Shown: positions 23,190 to 35,862, numbered from the stretch's first letter. The stretch: DNA of 41,449 nt from Flavobacteriales bacterium (GCA_020847755.1 JADLBK010000046.1:1-41449), one strand, 5' to 3'. Notes: generated by a model not told the origin, from the sequence alone. Numbers and translations: made by a program.

Positions 23190-25519
23190 GGTGTGCGGCC
23201 CGGGATCGGGAGCACTGTGCGGGGCGGTGGGGCGGCCAATGGCGGTCTCACCCTGGCCGACATTCGGACCACCATCCAGGCAATGGGAAGCACACCTCCG
23301 ATGATGAAGAGGGTGGCCCCGATCCCTCGCAGCCAGGTCAGGCCTTCGAACACGGGCCCTGTGATGAACTCCTCGGACCGGGCGAACCACAGGCCCCGGT
23401 CCAGCACGGCGGTCAATTGGACAAGGCCTGCGGGTAGCAGGTCGAGCAGCACCATGAGCATCAGGCCCACGTTCAGTGATCGGAAGGCCCGGCGTACCAG
23501 ACGAGCGTCCCACGCCTCCGGCTCCACCAACAGCTTGCAGCAGAACAACAGACCCGCCAGGGACAAGTTGCCGTACACCCCGAACAGCGCGGCATGGCCG
23601 TGGTTCACGGTGAGGTATGTGCCATGTTCGAAGTAGTTCACGATCGGGAGGTTGATGATCAGTCCGAAAACCCCGGCCCCGAGGAAGTTCCAGAAGTTGA
23701 CGGCCACCAGGAAGAGGAACACCTCGGGTTGCCCGAACTTCCAGGGTGCACCGCGCTCGGTGGCCTTGGACCTTCGCATGCGATCGAACCGCCAGGCCTC
23801 CACGGTGAGCAGGATCAGCGGCACCACCTGCAGGGTCGAGAACACGCTGCCCAGGGCCATGGTGCCCACCGGTTTCGCATTCCAGTAGAAGTTGTGGGAG
23901 ATGCCCAACAGCCCTGAACCGAGAAAGAGCAGGGTGGCCAGGTAGATCACCCGTTCTGCGGCCTTCGCCCCCACGAGCCCCATCCGCACCATCATATACC
24001 CCACCACGATCGTGGTGAACACTTCGAAGAAGGCCTCCACCCACATGTGGATCACGGCCCAGCGCCAGAGATCCGCGATGACGAAGTTGGTGCGCGGCGT
24101 GGCAACGAATCCTGACAGGAGCAGCACGCTGATGCATACCGTGGAATAGACCAGCCAGTTCGGCAATGCCCACGGTCTGCCTTTGCGGAACGCAGGTCTG
24201 CATCCCTGATAGAGGATCACCGCCCAAAGGATGAGGATCGCGAGCAAAAGGGCCTGGAACACCCGGCCGAACTCCATGAACTCCCATCCCTGGTGACCGA
24301 ACAGCGACCACTGAGCACCCAGCAGCCCGATGGGTCCGGCGTAAGTGCCGAACAGGGTGCCCGCCACGAGCAGAACGATCATGGCGAAGAGCGTGTTGGT
24401 CATGCGGAGCGATCGCTGGGACTCCTGGCCACTGATCATGGGGATCAGGAAGATGGAGACCCCGATCCAGCAGCAGCTGATCCAGAACAGGGCGAGCGAG
24501 AGGTGCCAGCTTCGGGCCACCACCAGGGGGAGCAGCGCCGAGATGTCGATACCCAGCAGCCCCAGGTGATCGGTGAAGGCGCTGATGGTGATGACCCCGC
24601 TGAGGACCTGGACCACAAGAACGAGCGCTGCGGCAACGAAGAATTTGAAGGTGGCCCGCTGAAGGGGCGTGGGCCGGAAGAGGCTGACCTGCCCGGCGCT
24701 CATGCCTTCACCCGAGCCTGCGGTGAACTGTTCATCCTTGAGCCCGTCGAACTGGCCGTACATGTACAGAACCACCCCCAGACCGAGGATGAAGCCCAGG
24801 ATACCGATGACGCTCCACCACATCACCGGACTCGTGGGCAGATTGCCGGCCTCATCATCATAAGGCCAGTTGTGCGTATAGCTGAAGCTCTCGCCGGGGC
24901 GCTGTGCTCCGCACACCCACCCACCCCAGAAGAAGAAGTCGCTCAGGTCGCGCACCTCATCCTCATCGCTGATGAAGCCAGGGGGAGGGAAGGAGCCCTC
25001 TTCCGCGGCACCACCGAACCGTTCCGCCGTGTGTTCCCGAAGTCTGATGACCGCGGTCCTCTGGGCCTCGTTGAGCCTCACAGTGCCACGCTCGGGGTCA
25101 AAGGCGGAGGCCTTCAACTCGCGTTTGACGCGTTCGGCGATCGCGAGCACCAGGGTGGTGTCGTCGATCGTTCGGCCTCTGGACCCCGGATCGGAACGGT
25201 AGTGCTCCCTCATGTACGACGCCGTAAGGTGCAGGGCTTCCGCGGTGAAGTCCGGGCCTCGGCCGGCTCCATCGCCGAACATGCTGCCATACTCCATCAA
25301 GGCGTACTTCAGGAACACCTCCTGGCCGTCCAGGATGTCTTCTCCTCTGATGATCACACGACCATCCGGACCTTCCATATCCACGATCGGGGGCGCATCC
25401 GAATAGGCCTGTTGAGCGATCCAGCCGACACCCGTGATGCTCACCAGGAAGATGAGCAGCAACGGCTTCCACCAGTTCCGCGGGTCCATCAACCAACGTA
25501 GGGCAGCCCGGTCGCTCAT
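23186..25519 (-). CDS. nod: Putative NO dismutase (Nod), diverged quinol-NO-reductase family
   Basis: The 777-aa protein has the qNor layout: a first span, a periplasmic cytochrome-c-like domain, then about 13 spans homologous to NorB. FeB-ligand candidates His491 and Glu495 (HMWVEAFFEVF) and His542 are present, but the second His of the usual HH pair is Asn543 (GISHNFYWNAKP). The Glu 21 residues on (E581 in Geobacillus numbering) is Gln564 (SVFSTLQVVP). The quinone-site AHYxVEGxxF motif is replaced by ISAFTDHLGLL, and the PGD-type Asp near the C-terminus by IGAT. Loss of the quinone site plus H-to-N is the pattern reported for putative NO dismutases (2 NO to N2 plus O2) in Methylomirabilis, strain HdN1 and Muricauda. 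Activity is inferred; a defective or altered qNor is the alternative. An ATG at 25558 adds 13 residues. Confidence 0.8.
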   Translation of the reverse strand: MSDRAALRWLMDPRNWWKPLLLIFLVSITGVGWIAQQAYSDAPPIVDMEGPDGRVIIRGEDILDGQEVFLKYALMEYGSMFGDGAGRGPDFTAEALHLTASYMREHYRSDPGSRGRTIDDTTLVLAIAERVKRELKASAFDPERGTVRLNEAQRTAVIRLREHTAERFGGAAEEGSFPPPGFISDEDEVRDLSDFFFWGGWVCGAQRPGESFSYTHNWPYDDEAGNLPTSPVMWWSVIGILGFILGLGVVLYMYGQFDGLKDEQFTAGSGEGMSAGQVSLFRPTPLQRATFKFFVAAALVLVVQVLSGVITISAFTDHLGLLGIDISALLPLVVARSWHLSLALFWISCCWIGVSIFLIPMISGQESQRSLRMTNTLFAMIVLLVAGTLFGTYAGPIGLLGAQWSLFGHQGWEFMEFGRVFQALLLAILILWAVILYQGCRPAFRKGRPWALPNWLVYSTVCISVLLLSGFVATPRTNFVIADLWRWAVIHMWVEAFFEVFTTIVVGYMMVRMGLVGAKAAERVIYLATLLFLGSGLLGISHNFYWNAKPVGTMALGSVFSTLQVVPLILLTVEAWRFDRMRRSKATERGAPWKFGQPEVFLFLVAVNFWNFLGAGVFGLIINLPIVNYFEHGTYLTVNHGHAALFGVYGNLSLAGLLFCCKLLVEPEAWDARLVRRAFRSLNVGLMLMVLLDLLPAGLVQLTAVLDRGLWFARSEEFITGPVFEGLTWLRGIGATLFIIGGVLPIAWMVVRMSARVRPPLAAPPPRTVLPIPGRTP

Positions 25520-25559
25520 CGTTTGTGCGCTCGGACGACCACAGGGCCGGGGGAACATT

Positions 25560-25572
25560 CGCCAGCCTGGCG
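25560..25572. promoter_or_regulatory. Inverted repeat upstream of the nod-like gene (proximal)
   Basis: CGCCAG-C-CTGGCG is a perfect 6-bp-arm dyad about 40 bp upstream of the ATG at 25519. The single central base argues for a protein-binding site. It would lie within or just before the coding region if the longer start at 25558 were used. Confidence 0.35.
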
Positions 25573-25602
25573 CTCCGTGCGGTCGTGCAAGGTGTTCCAG
25601 GT

Positions 25603-25616
25603 GTGCCAGGTGGCAC
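25603..25616. promoter_or_regulatory. Inverted repeat upstream of the nod-like gene (distal)
   Basis: GTGCCA-GG-TGGCAC is a perfect dyad 83 bp upstream of the ATG at 25519. It is preceded by a second CCAGGTG, giving CCAGGTG-tg-CCAGGTG. It differs from the GGACAAATTTGTCC site, so nod may have its own regulator. Confidence 0.4.
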
Positions 25617-25873
25617 TTTGATGAGGGTCAGGTTCGGGCCTTGGATCGGGCCGCTTGGGCGCCGTTCGTTGTGAGCCCCCCCCTCCGTCATGCGGAGCTG
25701 TTGGTCATTCGGGCGCGGAATATCCATCCGACAGTGGTCGCTCATGCGAGGCACCGTCCATCTTGACCTGGCTCCGAGGCCCGTGCATGATGTCCATCAG
25801 TCGGAGGGGCATCGCCGGCCGGGACCTTTGCAGCGCTGTGAATGCTGTCCATCGTGACAGCGTTACGAAGAAG

Positions 25874-29108
<3,235 letters not shown>

Positions 29109-29243
29109 CTGTGGCCGCTCACTCGCAGTTCTCCATCTCTAGGAAGAAGAAGCCCTGGCGGTAGTTCGCGGATATGGGCTTCATCATCGACCGGTTCTCC
29201 ATGATGGATGTGTCTTGAGGTGGTGCCGACCGGGTCGTTGTAC

Positions 29244-29657
29244 CTACGCCCTCAAGGCTTCCACATCGCAGCGCGAGTTGTCCACCTTCTCAAGGGTGAT
29301 GGTCTGATCGCCCTGTGGCAGCTTCCACACGATGGTGGCACCCTGGCGGTAGCCGATCAGCGCCGAGCCGAGCACGGAGAGGACCGAGAGCTTGTTCTGC
29401 TTGAGGTCGGCATCGGCGTGCATCACCAGTTGAAGGCCGTTCTTGCGGCCGGCGGGCATGCCCACGTCCACGATGCTGCACACGCGCACCACATCAAGGG
29501 GCATGTCCTCCTCCTTGCGCACGTCGGCGGTATCCAGTTCCTTGTAGAGACGGTCCAGGCTGTTGCGGACCTGGATGTCGGGTGCGGTATGTCCGATGAT
29601 CCAGGAGCGCATCAGGTCGCGCTCCTTCTCGGAAACGATCAGGCGGGGGTTCTCCAT
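29244..29657 (-). CDS. GreA/GreB-Rnk-type protein
   Basis: The 137-aa cytoplasmic protein ends in the FKBP-like fold shared by the C-terminal domain of Gre transcript-cleavage factors and Rnk (VLSVLGSALIGYRQGATIVWKLPQG). The short helical N-terminus (LIVSEKERDLMRSWI) is Rnk-like rather than the long acidic coiled coil of GreA, so RNA cleavage is not expected. It may bind RNA polymerase or modulate nucleotide-sugar or PPi-linked processes; the exact role is unknown. It lies 2 bp downstream of pntB and is probably co-transcribed with the pnt genes. Confidence 0.8.
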   Translation of the reverse strand: MENPRLIVSEKERDLMRSWIIGHTAPDIQVRNSLDRLYKELDTADVRKEEDMPLDVVRVCSIVDVGMPAGRKNGLQLVMHADADLKQNKLSVLSVLGSALIGYRQGATIVWKLPQGDQTITLEKVDNSRCDVEALRA

Positions 29658-29659
29658 GG

Positions 29660-31042
29660 TCAGATGCGTTTGAGTTCGTCGATGATGGCGCGCAGGCTGG
29701 AGCGTGCGTCGCCGAAGAGCAGGCGGCAGTTGGCGCGATCGAAAAGCAGGTTCATCTCCCCGGAGTAACCCGTGGCCATGCCGCGCTTGAGCACGATGAC
29801 CTGCTTGGCGGCGTAGGCCCGGATGATGGGCATGCCGTAAATGGAGGAGTCGGGATCGGTTTCCGCAGCGGGGTTCACCACGTCGTTGGCGCCGATCACC
29901 AGCACCGCATCGTAGCGGTCCATCACGTCGTTCACATCCTCCATCGCGATGATCTTGTCGTAGTCCACGTTGGCCTCGGCCAGCAGCACGTTCATGTGCC
30001 CGGGCATGCGGCCCGCCACGGGATGGATGATGTAATGCACGGTGGTGCCCATGCGTTCCAGCATCACCTGCATCTCCTGGCACACGCCCTGGGCCTGGCT
30101 CACGGCCATGCCATAGCCGGGCACGATGGCCACCTGCTTGCTGAAGGCGAGCAGGGAAGCGGTCTCCGGCGCGCTGATCGGACGGATGTCCTGCTCGCGG
30201 TCACTGGTGCCGGTGTCGCGCTTGATGACGCCGGCCAGTACGCTGCGCAGGGTGCGGTTCATGGCCTTGCTCATGGCCACCGTGAGGAGGGAGCCCGTGG
30301 CGCCCACCAGCACACCGCCGATGAGCATCACCGTGTCGTGGAAGAACATGCCGGCCAGCAGGGCCACCAGGCCGTGCAGGGCCACCAGGAAGCAGATGAG
30401 CACGGGCATGTCGGCACCACCGATCGGCAGGGTGAAGAGGGCGCCGTAGATGAGCGAGAGCACCGCGATGGTCACCAGCAGGGTGGTGAAGGGCATGATC
30501 GGCGTGGGCGCCAGCATGTACACGGCGAACAGCGCCACCATGGACCAGAGCACGACCCGCGCGGCCAGGATGTGCAACGGCCTGGCTTTGGGCAGCTTCC
30601 TGCCTTCCAGCTTGGCGTGCGCCACCAGGCTTCCGGTGAAGGCCACCCCGCCGAACACGGCGCTCAGCAGCAGCAGGCCGCCGGTCGTGCGCAGGTCATC
30701 ACCAACGGGGTGTGCGATCCCTTCGATCAGTGCGATGACCACGGCGGCCAGGCCACCGAAGCCGTTGAGCATGGCCACCAGCTGCGGCATGCCCGTCATG
30801 GGCACGCGCATGGCCATCACCCGGCCGATGAGGCCGCCCGCCGCCAGCAGGCACACCACCAGCACGATGTTGAAGGTGCCGGCACCCATGGCGGGGTCGT
30901 AGGACTTGATGGTGACACCGATCAGGGCGACCACCACGCTCAGGGCGGCCACGGCGTTGCCCAGCACGGCGCGTGCCGGGTCGCCCATGAACTTCAGGCC
31001 GAGGATGAGACCGATGGTGGCGATGAGGAAGAGGAATTCCAT
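29660..31042 (-). CDS. pntB: NAD(P) transhydrogenase subunit beta
   Basis: PntB carries part of the membrane domain and the NADP(H)-binding domain III of the proton-pumping transhydrogenase, which reduces NADP+ with NADH. The 460-aa protein has about eight or nine spans from the N-terminus, then VAIVPGYGMAVSQAQG (the GYGMAV NADP-binding loop), HPVAGRMPGHMNVLLAEANV and VIGANDVVNPAA. It follows pntA2 by 67 bp in the same direction. All signature motifs are intact. Confidence 0.97.
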   Translation of the reverse strand: MEFLFLIATIGLILGLKFMGDPARAVLGNAVAALSVVVALIGVTIKSYDPAMGAGTFNIVLVVCLLAAGGLIGRVMAMRVPMTGMPQLVAMLNGFGGLAAVVIALIEGIAHPVGDDLRTTGGLLLLSAVFGGVAFTGSLVAHAKLEGRKLPKARPLHILAARVVLWSMVALFAVYMLAPTPIMPFTTLLVTIAVLSLIYGALFTLPIGGADMPVLICFLVALHGLVALLAGMFFHDTVMLIGGVLVGATGSLLTVAMSKAMNRTLRSVLAGVIKRDTGTSDREQDIRPISAPETASLLAFSKQVAIVPGYGMAVSQAQGVCQEMQVMLERMGTTVHYIIHPVAGRMPGHMNVLLAEANVDYDKIIAMEDVNDVMDRYDAVLVIGANDVVNPAAETDPDSSIYGMPIIRAYAAKQVIVLKRGMATGYSGEMNLLFDRANCRLLFGDARSSLRAIIDELKRI

Positions 31043-31109
31043 GGAGGACGGGATGGGTGGAACAGGCCGGTCAGCACCGGCGCATCGATGAATGGGAATG
31101 CGGGTTGGG

Positions 31110-31433
31110 TCAGGAATTCTTCGGCGCCTTCTTCTTGTTCACTTGGAACATGGAGAGCATGCGGTGCGTGACGAAGAAGCCACCGGAGATGTTCATGGCC
31201 CCGAGCAGCACGGCGATCGAGGCGAAGAGGAGCACCCAGATGCGGTCGGGCGGTGTGCTCATCAACTGGATGAGCCCGCCGAAGAGGATGATGCCGCTGA
31301 TGGCGTTGGAGCCGGACATGAGCGGCGTGTGCAGGACAGCGGGCACGTTCTTGATCACCTCGAAGCCGAGCAGCAGGCTCATGGCCAGGATGAAGAGACC
31401 GTCGATCCCCGTGATGTGGTAGGTGAAGTCCAT
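31110..31433 (-). CDS. pntA2: NAD(P) transhydrogenase subunit alpha part 2 (membrane)
   Basis: The 107-aa protein has three or four hydrophobic spans (LFILAMSLLLGFEVI, ISGIILFGGLIQL, IWVLLFASIAVLLGAMNISGG) and ends in FFVTHRMLSMFQ, the standard C-terminus of this subunit. It corresponds to the membrane portion fused to the NAD domain in E. coli PntA; here it is separate, the split form common in Bacteroidota. It is 15 bp downstream of pntA1. Confidence 0.95.
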   Translation of the reverse strand: MDFTYHITGIDGLFILAMSLLLGFEVIKNVPAVLHTPLMSGSNAISGIILFGGLIQLMSTPPDRIWVLLFASIAVLLGAMNISGGFFVTHRMLSMFQVNKKKAPKNS

Positions 31434-31448
31434 GTGGATGTGGATGGG

Positions 31449-32552
31449 TCAGTTGCCGAGGTAGCGTGCGTTCACCACTTCGCCGTTCTCCACCACGCGG
31501 GTGGCCTTGAGGATCTCATCGGCCGGGTTCTCCGCGTTCTTCAGCAGGTGTTCGATGAAGGTGGTGTAGTTGTTGGAGAGCAGGAAGGAGGTGGAGTGGG
31601 CACAGCCGCACTCGATGGCGGTGGGGCCCAGGATGGTCACCTCCTCGTACATCACGGTGGAGTCGGGTTCAGTGAGGGCGCAGTTGCCACCGGTGGCCGC
31701 AGCGAGGTCCACCACCACGGCGCCGGGCTTCATGCCGCGCACCATGTCCTCGGTGATCAGCAGGGGGGCCTTGCGTCCGGGGATCTTGGCGGTGGTGATG
31801 ATCACATCGGCCTGCGCGGCCTCGGCATGGATCATCTGCCGGATGCGTTCCAGGTGCTCGGGGGTCTGCTCCACGGCATAGCCGCCCGCCTTGCGGTCCT
31901 CCACGGCGCCCTCCACCTCGATGAAGGTGGCGCCGAGGCTCTCCACCTCGGTGCGCGAGGCCGAGCGCACATCAGAGGCGCGCCCGATGGCACCCAGGCG
32001 ACGCGCGGTGGCGATGGCCTGCAGACCTGCCACACCGGCACCCATGATGAGGAAGCGCGCGGGACGCAGTGTGCCACCCGCGCTGGTGATCATCGGCACG
32101 GTGGCCAACGAGCGCTCGGCGGCGAGCAGCACGGCCTGGTAGCCGCTGATGGAGGCCACCGACGAGAGCACATCCATGGCCTGTGCCAGGGTGGTGCGCG
32201 GGATCAGGTCGAGGCTGTGGAGCGTGATGCCGGGCCTCCGGTAGTGCTCCACCACCTCGCGTTCGTTCAGCACGTTGAGGAAACCGATGAAGGTCTTCGG
32301 CCCGCCGATATCCTCGCCTCGGTAATGGCTGTCGTGCCCCAGCACCAGGTCGCAACCGCGCAGGATCTCGTCGCGGTGCTCCATCAGCGTGGCGCCCGCC
32401 TGCGCATAGGCATCGTCGGAGTAGCCCGCCGCGCGGCCCGCGCCCCGCTGCACGCTCACGCGCAGTTGCTTGCTCAGGCGTTGCACGCCCGCAGGGGCCA
32501 TCGCCACCAACCGGCGCCGTTCGCCTTCTTTCAATACGCCCAGATGTTGCAT
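31449..32552 (-). CDS. pntA1: NAD(P) transhydrogenase subunit alpha part 1 (NAD-binding)
   Basis: The 367-aa soluble domain I binds NAD(H). It has GVQRLSKQLRVSVQRGAG near the N-terminus, then the Rossmann motif FLIMGAGVAGLQAIATARRLGA and the ADVIITTAKIPGRKAPLLI loop and VVVDLAAATGGNCALTEPD, all typical of the alanine dehydrogenase/PNT family. It is the first gene of pntA1-pntA2-pntB. A repeat-containing intergenic region lies upstream. Confidence 0.96.
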   Translation of the reverse strand: MQHLGVLKEGERRRLVAMAPAGVQRLSKQLRVSVQRGAGRAAGYSDDAYAQAGATLMEHRDEILRGCDLVLGHDSHYRGEDIGGPKTFIGFLNVLNEREVVEHYRRPGITLHSLDLIPRTTLAQAMDVLSSVASISGYQAVLLAAERSLATVPMITSAGGTLRPARFLIMGAGVAGLQAIATARRLGAIGRASDVRSASRTEVESLGATFIEVEGAVEDRKAGGYAVEQTPEHLERIRQMIHAEAAQADVIITTAKIPGRKAPLLITEDMVRGMKPGAVVVDLAAATGGNCALTEPDSTVMYEEVTILGPTAIECGCAHSTSFLLSNNYTTFIEHLLKNAENPADEILKATRVVENGEVVNARYLGN

Positions 32553-32696
32553 GGCTGCGTTATGGGTTCTTGTTCACGACAACGACACATGGAACACAGA
32601 GGCAATGCGTCGAGTGCGTCGCATGCCCTCCATGCCCCGTGTCACCTGCGGTGATGGCTCTTCTCCGCGTTCTCTGTGCCTCCGTGGGGAATGTCC
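32553..32696. repeat. Intergenic repeat-like sequence with imperfect inverted arms
   Basis: Between pntA1 and the glutamate dehydrogenase gene, ACACAGAGGCA at about 32595 is mirrored by TCTCTGTGCCTCCGTG at about 32671-32686. The word CTCTGTGCCTC(C/T)GTG recurs in intergenic DNA of many environmental bacteria, in my experience. A small CACCTGCGGTG dyad lies between the arms. Only one copy is present in this window, so a repeat family is suspected, not shown. Confidence 0.35.
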
Positions 32697-33986
32697 CTAT
32701 GGGAAGATGCCACGTTCTTTATAGGCCTTCTCCAAGCGCCGCAGGGCTACGATGTACGCGCTCGTCCGCCAATCCGTCTTGAATTCGTTGGCCGTGTCCA
32801 CGGTGAGGTGGAAGGCCGTGTCGATCTTGTCCTGGATCATGGCCAGCACATCATCGATCTTCCACATCTCGCTGCGTTTGTTCTGCAACCACTCGTAGTA
32901 GCTGCCGATCACTCCACCGCTGTTGCAGAGGATGTCGGGGATGATGTCCACGCCTTTGCTCCGCAGGATCGCTTCGCCTTCGGTGTCCGTCGGACCGTTC
33001 GCGCCTTCGGCCACCACCATCGCAGTGATGTCGCCGGCGTTGGCCGCGGTGATCTGATTGCCGAGGGCGGCGGGCACCACGATGTCGCACGCGATGGCAA
33101 AAAAGCGTTCCGGCTCGATGGTCCCGGCTCCCTTGTATCCGGCAATGTTGCGGCCGTTGACCGTGCTGTGCGCATTCAATGCATCGGGATCGATCCCGGA
33201 CGGCTCGTAGTACGTGGCGCTGGCGTCCTGCACCCCCACGAGGATGGCCCCTTCGCGCTGCATGAAATACGCCGTCCAGTAGCCCACGTTACCGAAGCCC
33301 TGCACGATGTAGGTCATTCCCTTCAGGCTCTTGTTCGTGCGCCGGGCCCAGGCCTTCAAGGTGGCCACCACGCCGAAGCCCGTCGCGCGGTCGCGCCCTT
33401 CGAGACCACCAGCGCCCAAGGGCTTGCCGGTGACCACATGCAGGTTGCTGAAGCGCGTGGCGGGCGACTTCGTGCTGCTGTACGTGTCGGCGATCCACGC
33501 CATGATCTGCGGGTTGGTGTTCACGTCCGGCGCCGGGATGTCCAGGTCGGGACCGATGTTCTCGCCCAGCGCGTAGGTGAAACGACGGGTGATGCGCTCC
33601 AGCTCGCCCTGCGAGTACAGCTTCGGGTTGATCGCCACACCGCCCTTGGCACCACCGTACGGCAGGCCGGCCAGCGCGGTCTTCCACGTCATCCAGATCG
33701 CCAGGGCCCGCGCGCTGTCGATGTCCACCGTGGCGTGGTAGCGCAGCCCGCCCTTGTATGGCCCGAGCGCGTTGTTGTGCTGCACCCGGTAGCCGGTGAA
33801 CACCTCGATGCTGCCATCGTCCAGCTTCACGGGGAAGTGGACGACGATCTCACTGTTGGTCTTCCCGAGGATCTTGCGGATCCCGGGATCGAGGCCCATG
33901 GTGTCGGCCGCGCGTTCGAACTGGGCCATCACCACCTCGTACATACCTTGCTTCTGCGCCGCTACGGGCGTTGCTGTCGTGGACAT
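32697..33986 (-). CDS. gdhA: Glutamate dehydrogenase (Glu/Leu/Phe/Val family)
   Basis: This 429-aa cytoplasmic enzyme interconverts glutamate and 2-oxoglutarate plus ammonia. It has FTGYRVQHNNALGPYKGGLR, the catalytic lysine motif GLPYGGAKGGVAINP, IPAPDVNT, TGFGVVATLKAW, the Rossmann motif VQGFGNVG and the late VAEGANGPTDTEG. NAD versus NADP preference is not clear. It starts 9 bp after the Cys-rich small gene, with which it forms an operon under a probable sigma-54 promoter, so nitrogen or low-oxygen control is likely. Confidence 0.95.
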   Translation of the reverse strand: MSTTATPVAAQKQGMYEVVMAQFERAADTMGLDPGIRKILGKTNSEIVVHFPVKLDDGSIEVFTGYRVQHNNALGPYKGGLRYHATVDIDSARALAIWMTWKTALAGLPYGGAKGGVAINPKLYSQGELERITRRFTYALGENIGPDLDIPAPDVNTNPQIMAWIADTYSSTKSPATRFSNLHVVTGKPLGAGGLEGRDRATGFGVVATLKAWARRTNKSLKGMTYIVQGFGNVGYWTAYFMQREGAILVGVQDASATYYEPSGIDPDALNAHSTVNGRNIAGYKGAGTIEPERFFAIACDIVVPAALGNQITAANAGDITAMVVAEGANGPTDTEGEAILRSKGVDIIPDILCNSGGVIGSYYEWLQNKRSEMWKIDDVLAMIQDKIDTAFHLTVDTANEFKTDWRTSAYIVALRRLEKAYKERGIFP

Positions 33987-33995
33987 CGGTTCGGG

Positions 33996-34262
33996 TTATT
34001 CGTAATGCTCGCAATGGAGCACGATGCGATCGGGAGAGCGGAGCGCGCAGGTGGTCCCATGGTCGCAGGTGACGCACAGGCCCGTGGGCACGAAGTCATT
34101 CACCACCGGCGCCACGGACGGGACCGCGCTCTGCGCGGGTGCGATCACCAGGTGCTCGTCGCAATGTTGCACCGGCCCGGCCGCCGTGCGTTCGAAAACA
34201 CAACGCCCCCTGTGGACGCAATTCGTGCAAAGGGAGGGTCCGGTGATACGGATCGGCATCAT
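33996..34262 (-). CDS. Small Cys-rich protein with duplicated metal-binding motif
   Basis: I do not know a function for this 88-aa protein. It is two copies of one module: LCTNCVHRGRCVFERTAAGP followed by VQHCDEH, then LCVTCDHGTTCALRSPDR followed by IVLHCEHYE. Each has C-x2-C-x4/5-C, about a dozen residues and HC(D/E)(E/H), enough to bind one zinc or Fe-S unit. Single-copy versions of this pattern are common in anaerobes and Bacteroidota. No signal peptide. Two adjacent ATGs (34262, 34259) could start it. It is the first gene of the gdh operon. Confidence 0.75.
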   Translation of the reverse strand: MMPIRITGPSLCTNCVHRGRCVFERTAAGPVQHCDEHLVIAPAQSAVPSVAPVVNDFVPTGLCVTCDHGTTCALRSPDRIVLHCEHYE

Positions 34263-34288
34263 CGCTTGCTTCGTGTGCCCGGCCCAAG

Positions 34289-34303
34289 GCCAAGTGCGTG
34301 CCA
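34289..34303 (-). promoter_or_regulatory. Probable sigma-54 (-24/-12) promoter for the Cys-rich protein and gdh
   Basis: On the minus strand it reads TGGCACGCACTTGGC. TGGCACG is an exact -24 element, and GG-N10-GC spacing places the final GC at -12 (one mismatch to TTGC). The expected start lies about 15 bp upstream of the ATG at 34262. An NtrC-type sigma-54 activator is encoded 230 bp upstream. Confidence 0.6.
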
Positions 34304-34420
34304 GGGCAGGGGAGGCAGCGCACCGCTATTGCAGCTAACCCACAATGGGCAAGGGATACAACGCGGTAGGACGGATGGCCAGGCTCAGGCGAACGGGCTG
34401 GCAACCGGTCGCTTTCTGGA

Positions 34421-34454
34421 GAGAAATGGGCCGGGTGGGGAGAAATGGGCCGGG
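34421..34454. repeat. Tandem 15-bp direct repeat upstream of the sigma-54 promoter
   Basis: GAGAAATGGGCCGGG occurs at 34421-34435 and again at 34440-34454, a 19-bp period. It lies about 120-165 bp upstream of the sigma-54 promoter and downstream of the NtrC-type gene, the position of an activator (enhancer) site. The remaining intergenic bases 34304-34420 and 34455-34530 show nothing I recognise. Confidence 0.45.
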
Positions 34455-34530
34455 GGCGATCCGGGAATGGAATGTCTGCAGGACCGGGCATGGGCAGGCC
34501 GGTCCCTGCCTGATCCTCTGATCAGCGCAT

Positions 34531-35858
<1,328 letters not shown>

Positions 35859-35862
<4 letters not shown>

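Larger units (their letters stand above)
25520..25873. other. Divergent intergenic region between nod-like gene and TIM-barrel-like gene
   Basis: This 354-bp stretch holds two inverted repeats on the nod side (listed separately) and four scattered GTCCAT(C/T) words at about 25755, 25791, 25846 and 25875 near the start of the rightward gene. I see no RNA gene, clear TAnnTTTG element or sigma-54 promoter with correct spacing. An open frame continues from upstream into the rightward gene, so part of this region could be its N-terminus if an earlier start is used. Confidence 0.4.

Noticed and set aside
23186..25519. Ordinary respiratory quinol NO reductase (norZ)
   Set aside because: Asn at the second FeB His, Gln at the E581 position and loss of the quinone-site residues argue against it, although an altered NO reductase is not excluded.
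25595..25625. Sigma-54 promoter upstream of the nod-like gene, suggested by TGGCAC on both strands
   Set aside because: Neither strand has GC ten bases after the GG; the dyad alone explains the TGGCAC words.
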